This document shows, in pieces, positions 9,501 through 17,195 of a DNA stretch of 64,000 bases. Source of the stretch: Muribaculaceae bacterium. GTDB taxonomy: Bacteria > Bacteroidota > Bacteroidia > Bacteroidales > Muribaculaceae. Numbering within the stretch: position 1 is the first letter of the stretch; each line of letters starts with the position of its first letter. Position numbers and translations under genes: made by a program. The DNA is taken from the NCBI GenBank assembly GCA_017621225.1, contig JAGATN010000019.1:62001-126000 (forward strand), written 5' to 3'. Below the pieces are notes generated by a model. That model searched no databases, was not told the DNA's origin, and saw only the letters and a program-made list of their open reading frames with translations.

Positions 9501-11075
9501 TCGCAACGGATCGATAGCCGGATTGGTCACCTGTGCAAAATGCTGTCTGAAGTAGTTATACAGCAGTTGCGGCTCTTTCGAAAATACTGCCAAAGGGGTG
9601 TCGTTTCCCATCGAATTCACCGGTTCCTTGCCATCGGCCACCATAGGCGTTATTATTCGTTCCACCTCCTCACGATGATACATGAAGCATTTGAGCAGTC
9701 GCTCGTAATGGTCGACGGTGTTTTCAACCTTTCGGCCGCTGCTGATGGAGTCGAGGCTTATTCTGTTGCGCGACAACGACTCACGATAAGGATATTCCGA
9801 AGCAAGGCGTTCCTTCAGTTCGGCATCGTAATATATCTTCGCCTCCTCCATGTCAATCATCAGCATTTTACCCGGTTTCAATCGCCCTTTTTTCTTTATT
9901 TCCGAAGCCTCAAACGGCAATACGCCCATCTCCGAAGCTATCACCACGGTATCGTTGTTGGTAATGAGGTATCGGGCCGGACGCAGGCCGTTACGGTCGA
10001 GCATGCCTCCCGCATACCGGCCGTCGCTGAACAGCAATGCCGCCGGACCATCCCACGCCTCCATAAGTATGGAATGATATTCATAAAAGGCTTTCAGGTC
10101 TGGCGATATCGGATTCTTGTCGTTAAACGATTCGGGTATCAGCATTGCCAACGCACGGGGCAGGCTCATTCCGCTCATCACAAAGAATTCAAGCACGTTG
10201 TCCAACGAAGCCGAGTCGCTCATGTCGGGTTGTATTATCGGTGTCATGTCGCGTCCTCCGAATGCCTTGGGATTGAGAATGCATTCCCTTGCCTTCATCC
10301 ACAGGCGATTGCCCTGTATGGTGTTTATCTCGCCATTGTGACCGAGCATTCTGAACGGTTGCGCCAACGACCACGTGGGAAACGTATTGGTGCTGAAACG
10401 CGAATGCACGAGCGCCATTGCCGTAGTGAAGTGCGGATGCATCAGGTCGGGGAAATAGTAGCGCAGCTGAATGCTCGAAAGCATACCTTTGTATATTATT
10501 ATGCGCGACGACAACGACACGATGTAGAAATCGTCCTTTCCGAGTATCGGCGACTGACGTATTTTGTTTTCAACGGCCTTGCGCAGCATATACAGACGCA
10601 CGTCAATCATATCCGACGAACTCTCGTCGGCAACGAATATCTGACGTATGTCGGGCTCCGATTGCCGGGCCATGTCGCCAAGCTGCTCGTTGTTGGTAGG
10701 CACTTTGCGAACGGCTATCAGCTTCAAGCCCAAATCAAGCGCTTCACGCTCTATGACATCGAGCATCGACTGTGCCGCTTCGGCATCTTTGGGCAAAAAC
10801 ACCAGGCCCGACCCGTATCGTCCTTTTTCAGGCACCGGAATGCCCTGAAGCAATATGAACTCATGCGGTATCTGCACCATTATGCCGGCGCCGTCGCCCG
10901 TTTTCGAATCGGCACCCTCGGCGCCGCGATGCATCATATGCTCCAGTACTTGCAATCCTTTTTCGACAAGTTGATGCGACTTGATTCCTCTGACATTGAC
11001 CAATAGACCCACACCACATCCGTCATGTTCGAATCGTGCATCATAAAGTCCGCGATTTCTCATTTGTTTAATCAT
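6570..11075 (-). CDS. gltB: Glutamate synthase, large subunit
   Basis: The 1501-residue alpha subunit of glutamate synthase makes two glutamates from glutamine and 2-oxoglutarate. The N-terminal Ntn-type glutaminase domain has its catalytic Cys in FEHDGCGVGLLV, after a short propeptide that is presumably cleaved. The central domain carries HNGEINTIQGN and the FMN/synthase domain GGTGASPLSSIRYAGVP. The [3Fe-4S] loop is CVMMRKCHTNNCPVGVATQ, and the C-terminal beta-helix with repeated G-x-x-G-G turns runs from about residue 1240 to the end. Length is typical. Amt lies 11 bp upstream and gltD 28 bp downstream, so ammonium import and assimilation are co-transcribed. A second ATG four codons in (11063) could be the true start. 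Confidence 0.97.
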   Translation of the reverse strand: MIKQMRNRGLYDARFEHDGCGVGLLVNVRGIKSHQLVEKGLQVLEHMMHRGAEGADSKTGDGAGIMVQIPHEFILLQGIPVPEKGRYGSGLVFLPKDAEAAQSMLDVIEREALDLGLKLIAVRKVPTNNEQLGDMARQSEPDIRQIFVADESSSDMIDVRLYMLRKAVENKIRQSPILGKDDFYIVSLSSRIIIYKGMLSSIQLRYYFPDLMHPHFTTAMALVHSRFSTNTFPTWSLAQPFRMLGHNGEINTIQGNRLWMKARECILNPKAFGGRDMTPIIQPDMSDSASLDNVLEFFVMSGMSLPRALAMLIPESFNDKNPISPDLKAFYEYHSILMEAWDGPAALLFSDGRYAGGMLDRNGLRPARYLITNNDTVVIASEMGVLPFEASEIKKKGRLKPGKMLMIDMEEAKIYYDAELKERLASEYPYRESLSRNRISLDSISSGRKVENTVDHYERLLKCFMYHREEVERIITPMVADGKEPVNSMGNDTPLAVFSKEPQLLYNYFRQHFAQVTNPAIDPLREELVMSLDSYIGAVRVDMMEFSPDSCKMVLLRRPIISNRELDLLCNLRYKGFNTRKLSMTFPVKYGVKGFREAISRLCAEAEEAVNQGCNYVVLSDRMVSKELAPIPSLIATAAVHHHLINCKKRVQTALIVESADAREVMHFALLSGYGASAVNPYLAFAVIDEIVRRHDIQLDFDTASANYIKAVDKGLLKVMSKMGISTITSYKGAQLFEAIGLSEELCREYLGDTVSKIGGIGIEKLCDDILKMHAEAFADDFDTELPLRHMGQYSYRKDGEMHSWNPETIATLQLATRMGSYKKFKEFTSLVDNKPRPIFIRDFLDFKKGTPISVDEVEPIEAIMKRFVTGAMSFGSISREAHEALGITMNAIGARSNTGEGGEDSARFNRRPDGTSARSAIKQVASGRFGVTAEYLVNADEIQIKVAQGAKPGEGGQLPGFKVDKIIAQTRHSIPGISLISPPPHHDIYSIEDLAQLIFDLKNVNPSANVSVKLVSESGVGTIAAGVAKAKSDLITISGSDGGTGASPLSSIRYAGVPVEIGLAETQQTLVINNLRGLVKLQADGQLKTGRDVIIMAMLGAEEFGFATSALITLGCVMMRKCHTNNCPVGVATQNDELRKRFVGKSQYVINFFQFLAREIRETLAEIGVNSLDDITGRADMLCVKPDMAEYADEGLDFSKLLFMPEETRRNAIISTVKQNHEISQVLDREIISRSYSAIESSMPVELEFCVSNTDRSIGAMLSGVVAARYGERGLPTDTINCTFKGAAGQSFGAFLAHGISFRLEGDANDYVGKGLSGGRIVIVPPTGSNFAPENNVIAGNTILYGATSGEIYINGCVGERFCVRNSGATAVVEGVGDHCCEYMTGGRTVVLGKTGRNFAAGMSGGIAYVWNPDGDFDYFCNMEMVELSLIEEMADNRELYRLIGSHYKYTHSQLAGRMLDDWNHYVQQFIKIIPIEYKKVLHDEKVASLERRIASMEVD

Positions 11076-11086
11076 TTATTGTTTCA

Positions 11087-12511
11087 TCAATTCTGTTCCA
11101 CACTTTTAAGCCATTCGGCATCGGAAGGCAGCTGAGCCGTTTCCGTGCCATACTCTTCGCCATGCTGCGACGAGTCGAGCCCTACCTTCTCGTTCCACCC
11201 CGACACTCGCATGGGCACTATTATATCGGTAAGCCAGTATAGAAAGTAGCTCATTACAAACGTGTAAAAGAACACGCCCAACAGCACCAATACGTGGTTG
11301 ACGAAAAATTCTCCTCGCGATATCATTTCCGGATCTCCGGCCGCAAAATAATCATAGGCAAATATGCCTGTCAGCATAGTGCCGAGTATGCCGCCGAGGC
11401 CGTGCGTCGGAAATACGTCGAGAGCGTCATCGAGCAACCGGCTGTAACCCTTCCAACATACGGCCATATTGCAGCACACGGTTATGAAAAGCGATATGAA
11501 TATGCTCTGCCCTACCGATACCCATCCGGCACAGGGGGTTATGGCCACCAGTCCTACCACGGCACCGATGGCGGCACCCATTGCCGACGGCTTGCGACCT
11601 CGAAGGGCATCGAGAGTTATCCAAGTTACCATCGCCGTTGCTGCGGCAGTATTGGTATTGAGAAATGCCGATATGGCTATGCCGTCAGCAGCAAGCGAGC
11701 TGCCACCGTTGAAGCCGAACCATCCGAGCCATAGAAGTGCCGCGCCAAGAAGCACGAAAGGCACGTTGGCAGGCTTTGACGATTCGTTTTTATAAATTTT
11801 TCGTTTTCCGAGAAACATCGCGCCGGCCAATGCGGCGATACCCGAAGCTGCATGCACAACGATGCCCCCGGCATAGTCATGGACGTGGAGCATGCCGAAC
11901 AGCCCTTCAGGATGCCATGTGCAGTGCGCCAACGGGCAATACACCAACACCGTCCACAAACCCATGAACAACAGATAACCTGAAAAGTGAACCCTTTCGG
12001 CAAATGCACCGGTTATGAGCGATGGCGTGATAATGGCAAATTTCATCTGAAAGAGAGCAAAAAGCGCCAACGGAATAGTCGTAGTGACTATGCCTATTTG
12101 CGAAGTTTCATTTTCAGGAGCCGTGACATTTCCTACTCCTACATTTTTCATCATAAAGAAATCCGACGGATTACCGATGATGTGACCTATATCGTCGCCA
12201 AAAGTCAATCCAAATCCGAAAACCACCCATATCACACTTACAAAACCCATAACTATGAAGCTTTGCAACATAGTGGATATGACATTTTTCGGGCGCACCA
12301 TGCCACCATAGAAAAACGACAGACCCGGAGTCATCATCAATACAAAAATAGTTGCGGTTATCATCCATGCCACATTGGCCCACAAATGGTCGTTAGAAAG
12401 ATCATACAGCCCGTCTTCCGTTTCGATACTTAATCCCATAATTCCGATGGCTACCAAGCCGATAAGCATCACAAACCACCCAAAGTTGTTTTTTCCACTG
12501 TTCAAAATCAT
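11087..12511 (-). CDS. amt: Ammonium transporter (Amt family)
   Basis: A 474-residue inner-membrane Amt/Mep/Rh channel with about eleven hydrophobic helices. The twin pore histidines are visible in DYAGGIVVHAASG and DVFPTHGLGG, as is the outer ammonium-recruitment region with WMITATIFVLMMTPGLSFF. The C-terminal cytoplasmic tail after the last helix is about 45 residues and carries the region that PII proteins normally contact. No glnK/PII gene is adjacent, which is less usual since amt and glnK often pair. It is the first gene of the amt-gltB-gltD operon and has a near-consensus promoter. Nitrogen limitation is the likely regulatory cue, but no specific operator was recognised. Confidence 0.95.
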   Translation of the reverse strand: MILNSGKNNFGWFVMLIGLVAIGIMGLSIETEDGLYDLSNDHLWANVAWMITATIFVLMMTPGLSFFYGGMVRPKNVISTMLQSFIVMGFVSVIWVVFGFGLTFGDDIGHIIGNPSDFFMMKNVGVGNVTAPENETSQIGIVTTTIPLALFALFQMKFAIITPSLITGAFAERVHFSGYLLFMGLWTVLVYCPLAHCTWHPEGLFGMLHVHDYAGGIVVHAASGIAALAGAMFLGKRKIYKNESSKPANVPFVLLGAALLWLGWFGFNGGSSLAADGIAISAFLNTNTAAATAMVTWITLDALRGRKPSAMGAAIGAVVGLVAITPCAGWVSVGQSIFISLFITVCCNMAVCWKGYSRLLDDALDVFPTHGLGGILGTMLTGIFAYDYFAAGDPEMISRGEFFVNHVLVLLGVFFYTFVMSYFLYWLTDIIVPMRVSGWNEKVGLDSSQHGEEYGTETAQLPSDAEWLKSVEQN

Positions 12512-12568
12512 ACCGTGTAAATTTAATAAATATTAATCAACAATCTTAAAAAGATATTAATCACATCG

Positions 12569-12599
12569 CAAAAGTAGCATTTTGCTTTTAAACATCAAA
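12569..12599 (-). promoter_or_regulatory. Promoter of the amt-gltB-gltD operon
   Basis: On the minus strand TTTG (12599-12596), 19 bp, TACTTTTG (12576-12569). Both boxes fit the TTTG / TAnnTTTG consensus. The predicted leader is about 50 nt. Together with the divergent GH43 promoter it explains most of the 250-bp intergenic region. Confidence 0.75.
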
Positions 12600-12711
12600 A
12601 TTTAATTACACTTTTCTTTATTTTTAAAGTTTTCATTAGATTATATCCATAACATCACTCATAATATTACGATATGTCGGAGCCATGATAACGCAAATTC
12701 ATGACATTATT

Positions 12712-12742
12712 TTTGTTCTTAATCAATTTATACATACATTTG
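12712..12742 (+). promoter_or_regulatory. Promoter of the GH43-CBM6 gene
   Basis: TTTG (12712-12715), 19 bp, TACATTTG (12735-12742): a full match to the Bacteroidota consensus. The ATG at 12762 follows after 19 nt, so the leader is about 15 nt. Confidence 0.75.
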
Positions 12743-12761
12743 TAAATATAATTATAACAAT

Positions 12762-14144
12762 ATGATACGATTAGCGAAAACGATGCTCGTCATGGGCTTG
12801 ATGAGCGGCCTCTGCACCCCGATCAAGGCGATAAACCCAATAGTGCAAACAAAATATACCACCGACCCGGCACCGATGGTGCATAATGACACCTTATATG
12901 TCTATACCGGGCACGATGAAGACAACGCCGACTTTTTCTGGATGCAGGAATGGAGAGTCTATTCAACCACCGACATGGTTAACTGGACCGACCATGGCTC
13001 GCCACTCGCCATCGAAGATTTCACATGGGGCGACGATCGCGCGTGGGCACCGCAATGCGTGGAGCGCAACGACAAGTTTTATTTCTACGTGCCCCTGCAC
13101 TCCAAGCTGTCTGGCGGCATGGCAATAGGCGTGGCCGTAGGCGATACGCCCGTCGGCCCGTTTAAAGACGCTCTTGGGCATCCTCTTTTCGACAACGGAA
13201 GCTGGGATAACATCGACCCCACGGTATTCGTTGACGACAACGGAAAAGCCTATATTTACTGGGGCAACCCGAACATATATTATGCGGAGCTCAACGACGA
13301 CATGATTTCGTTGAAAGGCGAGGTTAAGGTTCTCGAACAAACGGTAGAGGGATTCGGCGCGCCGTCGCCCGACAAGCGAAACAAGGATACAAAATACAAA
13401 GAGTCGTACGTCGAAGGGCCGTGGTTTTACAAGCATGGCAAGAATTATTACCTGCTATACGCGTCGGGCGGCGTACCCGAACATATCTCGTACTCAATGA
13501 GCAAAAAGCCTTTCGGTCCATGGAAACAGATGGGTCAGATAATGCCTTTAAGCGACACCCGCTCGTTTACCAACCACAGCGGAATAACCGAGTTCAAAGG
13601 GCAGCCGTACTTCTTCTACCATACGGGCATGCTGCCGGGTGGAGGCGGATTCGCTCGCAGCGTTGCCGTCGAGCCGTTTAAATATAATGCCGACGGAACG
13701 ATACCCGAAATACTCCCGACGGCCACCGGAGCACCGGCAATAGCCACGTTCAACCCCTATCGCAGAGTGGAAGCGGAAACGATAGCATGGTCAGAAGGCG
13801 TCGACACCGAGCCCAACGACGCGGTGGGAGTGTACGTGTCAGACATACATAACGGCGATTACATCAAAGTGGCAAACGTAGACTTCGGAAAACGAGGTGC
13901 GAAAAGTTTCGGCGCATCGCTGGCATCGGCCCTGCGAGGAGGTACGCTGGAAGTGCATACCGATTCGGTAAAAGGCCCCTTGATGGCCAAAATAGAGGTG
14001 CCGCACACCGGCGGATGGGAAGAATGGAAATATTTCGAAAATCCGACTACCGCCAACGTAACCGGAATACATGACGTATATTTCGTGTTCAAAGGCAGAA
14101 AAGGCCCGAAATTATTCAATTTCGATTACTGGAAATTCGAATGA
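12762..14144 (+). CDS. Exported glycoside hydrolase family 43 with C-terminal CBM6-like domain
   Basis: A 460-residue exported enzyme, probably an arabinofuranosidase or xylosidase acting on arabinoxylan. A hydrophobic signal peptide covers residues 1-23. The GH43 five-bladed propeller has the three expected acids: Asp35 (TTDPAPM, base), Asp152 (NIDPTVF, pKa modulator) and Glu218 (YVEGPWF, acid). After about residue 330 the sequence YRRVEAETIAWSEGV starts a beta-sandwich ending in FNFDYWKFE, the usual form of a CBM6 xylan-binding domain. Only one gene is on this transcript; the opposite-strand gene converges. The pair GH43 plus CBM6 resembles arabinoxylan arabinofuranohydrolases, but substrate assignment is inference. 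No Bacteroidota lipobox is evident, so it may be periplasmic. Confidence 0.9.
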   Translation: MIRLAKTMLVMGLMSGLCTPIKAINPIVQTKYTTDPAPMVHNDTLYVYTGHDEDNADFFWMQEWRVYSTTDMVNWTDHGSPLAIEDFTWGDDRAWAPQCVERNDKFYFYVPLHSKLSGGMAIGVAVGDTPVGPFKDALGHPLFDNGSWDNIDPTVFVDDNGKAYIYWGNPNIYYAELNDDMISLKGEVKVLEQTVEGFGAPSPDKRNKDTKYKESYVEGPWFYKHGKNYYLLYASGGVPEHISYSMSKKPFGPWKQMGQIMPLSDTRSFTNHSGITEFKGQPYFFYHTGMLPGGGGFARSVAVEPFKYNADGTIPEILPTATGAPAIATFNPYRRVEAETIAWSEGVDTEPNDAVGVYVSDIHNGDYIKVANVDFGKRGAKSFGASLASALRGGTLEVHTDSVKGPLMAKIEVPHTGGWEEWKYFENPTTANVTGIHDVYFVFKGRKGPKLFNFDYWKFE

Positions 14145-14166
14145 CAAGCCCGACGAGCCCGACGGG

Positions 14167-14580
14167 TCAACCCTTGCGGGCTTCGGAAACTATCATCAAT
14201 AATTCGTCGCGAACGGCCGAAGGCAGCTCGATGCCTCTCAGCTGGAGGCTGCGCGCCCATCCGGCTATGTCGTGCGGCAACAATGTGAGCAAAACGTCGC
14301 GAAATTCCTCGATGGCCTCAGGCTCGTACTCATCAGCCTTTATGCCGCGATAAGCGTCAAGCTCCTCATCGTCGTAATACACTATCTCCGCGCTTACGGC
14401 GGCAAGCAACGAGTCGCGTTCGCACGTGATGTGCATGCCGCAGCACTCGCCTTCGCCGTCAACAGTAGCCGACGGCGCGTCTGTTTGCTCCTCGGCTTGA
14501 GGCACGTCTGGTTTATGGAGCAGCCGGAGAACGACCCCGACCACTACCACAACCGCCAATATTATCAAAGCTCCGATCAT
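14167..14580 (-). CDS. Conserved Bacteroidales hypothetical membrane-anchored protein downstream of aroA
   Basis: I do not know a function. The 137-residue protein has one N-terminal membrane helix (MIGALIILAVVVVVGVVLRL), then a Thr/Ala-rich linker. A cytoplasmic domain of about 90 residues starts with a Cys pair in GECCGMHITCERDSLLA and continues with YYDDEELDAYRGI and WARSLQLRGIELP. The Cys-Cys-x-x-H-x-x-Cys arrangement could bind a metal. Proteins of this type sit next to aroA in other Bacteroidales as far as I recall. Here its ATG is 19 bp after the aroA stop, so it is almost surely co-transcribed with aroA. It converges on the GH43-CBM6 gene with only 22 bp between the two stop codons. 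Confidence 0.75.
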   Translation of the reverse strand: MIGALIILAVVVVVGVVLRLLHKPDVPQAEEQTDAPSATVDGEGECCGMHITCERDSLLAAVSAEIVYYDDEELDAYRGIKADEYEPEAIEEFRDVLLTLLPHDIAGWARSLQLRGIELPSAVRDELLMIVSEARKG

Positions 14581-14599
14581 AGCGAGTCAGTCATTGCAA

Positions 14600-15883
14600 T
14601 CATTCGGAATCGTCCGCGTCAGTCCCTTCGGCCATAGGCGCATCGGCATCAACCAGACGGAATCCGGCCTTGACGAGATCGCTCCAATATTCGGGATACG
14701 ATTTCGAAACCACCTCGACGTTGCGCACCACTATGCCCGGCAGATAGATGGAAACCGGCGCAAAAGCCATAGCCATGCGATGGTCGTCGTATGTGTCAAA
14801 TTCGGGCATCGCGGTTATGGGTCGGCGCGCGCCATCCCACACGAGAGTGTTATTGTTTTCAATCTCCACCATTATGCCAACCTTCAACAACTCCGTTTTC
14901 AACGCCTCAAGCCTATCCGTCTCCTTTATTTTCAACGAAGCCAAGCCCGAAAGGCAGAACGGCACGCCGATCATTGCGCACGTCACCACTATCGTCTGCG
15001 CGAGATCGGGAGTATCCGACAAATCCATCACCAAACGCGGCGACAAATCGGGCGACGCCACGAGGGCAATGCCGTCAGTTTCCTCCTCGCCACCCTCATA
15101 GTCGGTATTCACGCCAAGGTTTTCATATATCGAAGCCACTTTGGCATCGCCTTGAAAGCTGTCGTTCGAGAGTCCGTGCAAGGTAACCCATCCCGACGTT
15201 AGCGCCTCTATCTCATACCAATACGAAGCTGCACTCCAATCGGCCTCAACTTTATCGCTACACGGCACGTATCGTCCGTGGGGTATCGTTATTACCTTGT
15301 CGACGAATTCGCCCTCAACGCCGTGCTGCCTCATAAGGCCAAGCGTCATATTTATGTACGGCCTCGACATGACTTCGCCTTCGAGCGTAATCTCCAGCCC
15401 ATTCTGCATGGTAGGCGCCACCATAAGCAACGCCGAAATATATTGGGAGCTTATCGACGAATTCACCGTTATGCTTCCGCCAACGAGCTTATGGCCGGTG
15501 ATGCGCAGAGGCGGAAAACCCTCCTCGCCGGCATATTCTATCTTGGCACCACAGCACCTCAACGCATCTACGAGCTCGCGTATCGGGCGATGGCGCATGC
15601 GGTCAGAGCCGTCGAGCGTCACGGTGCGCCCCGGGGTAGCGGCAAAATATGCCGTCAGGAAGCGCATGGCGGTTCCGGCCGCGCCTATGTTTATGCAGTC
15701 GGCATCGGAGCTGAGTGCGCGCACGGTCACATCCGTATCGTCGCAGGCGGCCACTTCGACCGTATCGGGAGCCCCTTCGGTAAGGGCATTTATTATTAAC
15801 ACTCGATTACTCAGGCTCTTTGAAAGCGGCAACGTGATGTCGGCTTCGAGCAATTCATCCGGTGGAAAAATGCGATAATTCAT
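14600..15883 (-). CDS. aroA: 3-phosphoshikimate 1-carboxyvinyltransferase (EPSP synthase)
   Basis: EPSP synthase, 427 residues, the sixth step of the shikimate pathway, joining PEP to shikimate-3-phosphate. The N-terminal substrate loop LPLSKSLSNRVLIINAL at residues ~19-35 contains the catalytic Lys and the Ser-Asn-Arg triad, and GAAGTAMRFLTAYFA is the second signature. The later motifs LSDTPDLAQTIVV, IKETDRLEALKTEL and DTYDDHRMAMAFA are all present. The start at 15883 (MNYRIFPPDEL) matches the family; an upstream frame extension would swallow the promoter. A consensus promoter ends 6 nt before the ATG, so the mRNA is probably leaderless or nearly so. aroQ lies 12 kb away. Confidence 0.95.
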   Translation of the reverse strand: MNYRIFPPDELLEADITLPLSKSLSNRVLIINALTEGAPDTVEVAACDDTDVTVRALSSDADCINIGAAGTAMRFLTAYFAATPGRTVTLDGSDRMRHRPIRELVDALRCCGAKIEYAGEEGFPPLRITGHKLVGGSITVNSSISSQYISALLMVAPTMQNGLEITLEGEVMSRPYINMTLGLMRQHGVEGEFVDKVITIPHGRYVPCSDKVEADWSAASYWYEIEALTSGWVTLHGLSNDSFQGDAKVASIYENLGVNTDYEGGEEETDGIALVASPDLSPRLVMDLSDTPDLAQTIVVTCAMIGVPFCLSGLASLKIKETDRLEALKTELLKVGIMVEIENNNTLVWDGARRPITAMPEFDTYDDHRMAMAFAPVSIYLPGIVVRNVEVVSKSYPEYWSDLVKAGFRLVDADAPMAEGTDADDSE

Positions 15884-15889
15884 AATCGA

Positions 15890-15920
15890 CAAAGTTAAAT
15901 CATTTTGCCCTAACGGCAAA
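15890..15920 (-). promoter_or_regulatory. aroA promoter, near-leaderless
   Basis: On the minus strand TTTG (15920-15917), 19 bp, TAACTTTG (15897-15890), both perfect. The aroA ATG begins 6 nt after the -7 box. The promoter also lies within 10 bp of the stop codon of the upstream GH43 gene. Confidence 0.75.
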
Positions 15921-15929
15921 GCAATATTT

Positions 15930-16901
15930 TCAATGAGCCTGTTTCAGCTTCAGACTGTCACCATCGTCAACAAGCGGCAACAGCTTCAGGCGTTCGGCAC
16001 CCGAAGGCGAATTTGGGCCGTGAAGCGCAATCCACAGATTTCCTGAAAAGTCCTTGAATATCATCCCGTGGCCGCTGTTCGACTTGACCAACGGAGTGTC
16101 GATCTGCTTCCACGGCCCGGTTACGTGGCCGGTCAGCGATTCGGCCACGCCGAGGGCATAATCGTCGTTTATGAAGCTCGACCATATCATAAAGAGCTTA
16201 CCCGACTTGGGGCTCCGGTACAAAAAGTTTCCGTCGGTAACGTAATAACGTCCCATGCCATCGTCGGTGCGACCGGTCGACCACTCGGGAGCCGAGCCGC
16301 AGAACAACCTAATGGGATTTCCTACGGTGTGCTGCAAATCGGGCGTAAGCTCCACGGCTTCAATGGTGCCGTCGCGCAGCTCCACCCACTCATGGCAAAA
16401 TATCATGTAATGCTTGCCGCGATCATGGAAATAGGTTCCGTCAAGACACATTTGCCCGACCGGCGTGGCGGGCAGACGGTCATCGAACGCCTTGAACGGC
16501 CCTTTGGGCGAATCGGCCACGAATATTTGCGTACCGCGCATCTCGTATTTACGTCCTTCATGTTCGCGTTTCCATATCACATCGCCGTTGACGGTGGCAA
16601 AAATGTAGTATTTATCGCCTACCTTATGCATTTCGGGAGCCCATATCGGGCCTGTCAGCCAATTGTCGGCGGGCAACGCCAACACATTCACCGGATCGGT
16701 CCACGTCTTAAGGTCTTTCGACGTAAGCACCTCGACCCCGCCGAAGCCTTCGGGCGTACTCGATGCCCTGTATAAGTAATAGGTATTGTCGGTAGGATCG
16801 GCATATACAAACGGGTCGCGTATTCTGATTTCGTTTACGTCGATGGCATTTGCCACCACTGCAATGGCACACAAAAGCTGCAAAAATATGATTCTTTTCA
16901 T
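15930..16901 (-). CDS. Exported GH43 family glycosidase
   Basis: A 323-residue exported single-domain GH43. Signal peptide residues 1-19 (MKRIIFLQLLCAIAVVANA). Catalytic acids by position in the propeller: Asp29 (IRIRDPFVYAD), Asp154 (MCLDGTYF) and probably Glu206 (GSAPEWSTG). The protein ends straight after the fifth blade, without an extra sandwich domain. It resembles the arabinanase/arabinofuranosidase side of the family (clan GH-F), but subfamily and substrate are not assigned. It is divergently arranged with the GH127 gene across 294 bp, which suggests shared control of two arabinose-releasing enzymes. A possible -7 box TAAATTTG lies on the minus strand at 16951-16944. Confidence 0.85.
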   Translation of the reverse strand: MKRIIFLQLLCAIAVVANAIDVNEIRIRDPFVYADPTDNTYYLYRASSTPEGFGGVEVLTSKDLKTWTDPVNVLALPADNWLTGPIWAPEMHKVGDKYYIFATVNGDVIWKREHEGRKYEMRGTQIFVADSPKGPFKAFDDRLPATPVGQMCLDGTYFHDRGKHYMIFCHEWVELRDGTIEAVELTPDLQHTVGNPIRLFCGSAPEWSTGRTDDGMGRYYVTDGNFLYRSPKSGKLFMIWSSFINDDYALGVAESLTGHVTGPWKQIDTPLVKSNSGHGMIFKDFSGNLWIALHGPNSPSGAERLKLLPLVDDGDSLKLKQAH

Positions 16902-17088
16902 TATGGTTTAGTTATGCTAAGTTTCACGAGCAATCATCATCGACAAATTTAATCATAATTCGCCACATGCCGGCAGCCCCGGCATATATTTATTGAATTT
17001 TACCAAAGCAAACGCTTAAAAATACGGCATTAATAGCCCTGTTCCCGGCATCGACAAATGCGGGGAAATGCCGGCCCGATAAATAAAG

Positions 17089-17119
17089 TTGTGGGATTGA
17101 TCGCATTATTGTATATTTG
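17089..17119 (+). promoter_or_regulatory. Promoter of the GH127-DPP IV transcript
   Basis: TTG (17089-17091), 20 bp, TATATTTG (17112-17119). The leader would be about 75 nt. It stands in the 294-bp divergent region shared with the GH43 gene; the rest of this region shows no clear operator. Confidence 0.6.
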
Positions 17120-17195
17120 TAGTGGATTTGGATATAAATACCAATCAAAAATAGGTTAGTTTCACTTTATTATTTACAAATTATTCCAATCAGCC

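Noticed and set aside
9540..11006. A 488-codon open frame on the plus strand opposite gltB, and similar long frames opposite gltD, recF and leuS
   Set aside because: They lie entirely antisense to genes with full family motifs, are rich in His/Arg/Tyr as expected from antisense reading of biased codons, and have no family resemblance.
14146..14183. The inverted repeat AAGCCCG/CGGGCTT between the GH43-CBM6 gene and the aroA-linked gene as a terminator
   Set aside because: A 7-bp stem with a long loop, no T run, and its right arm is inside the coding end of the minus-strand gene; too weak to list.
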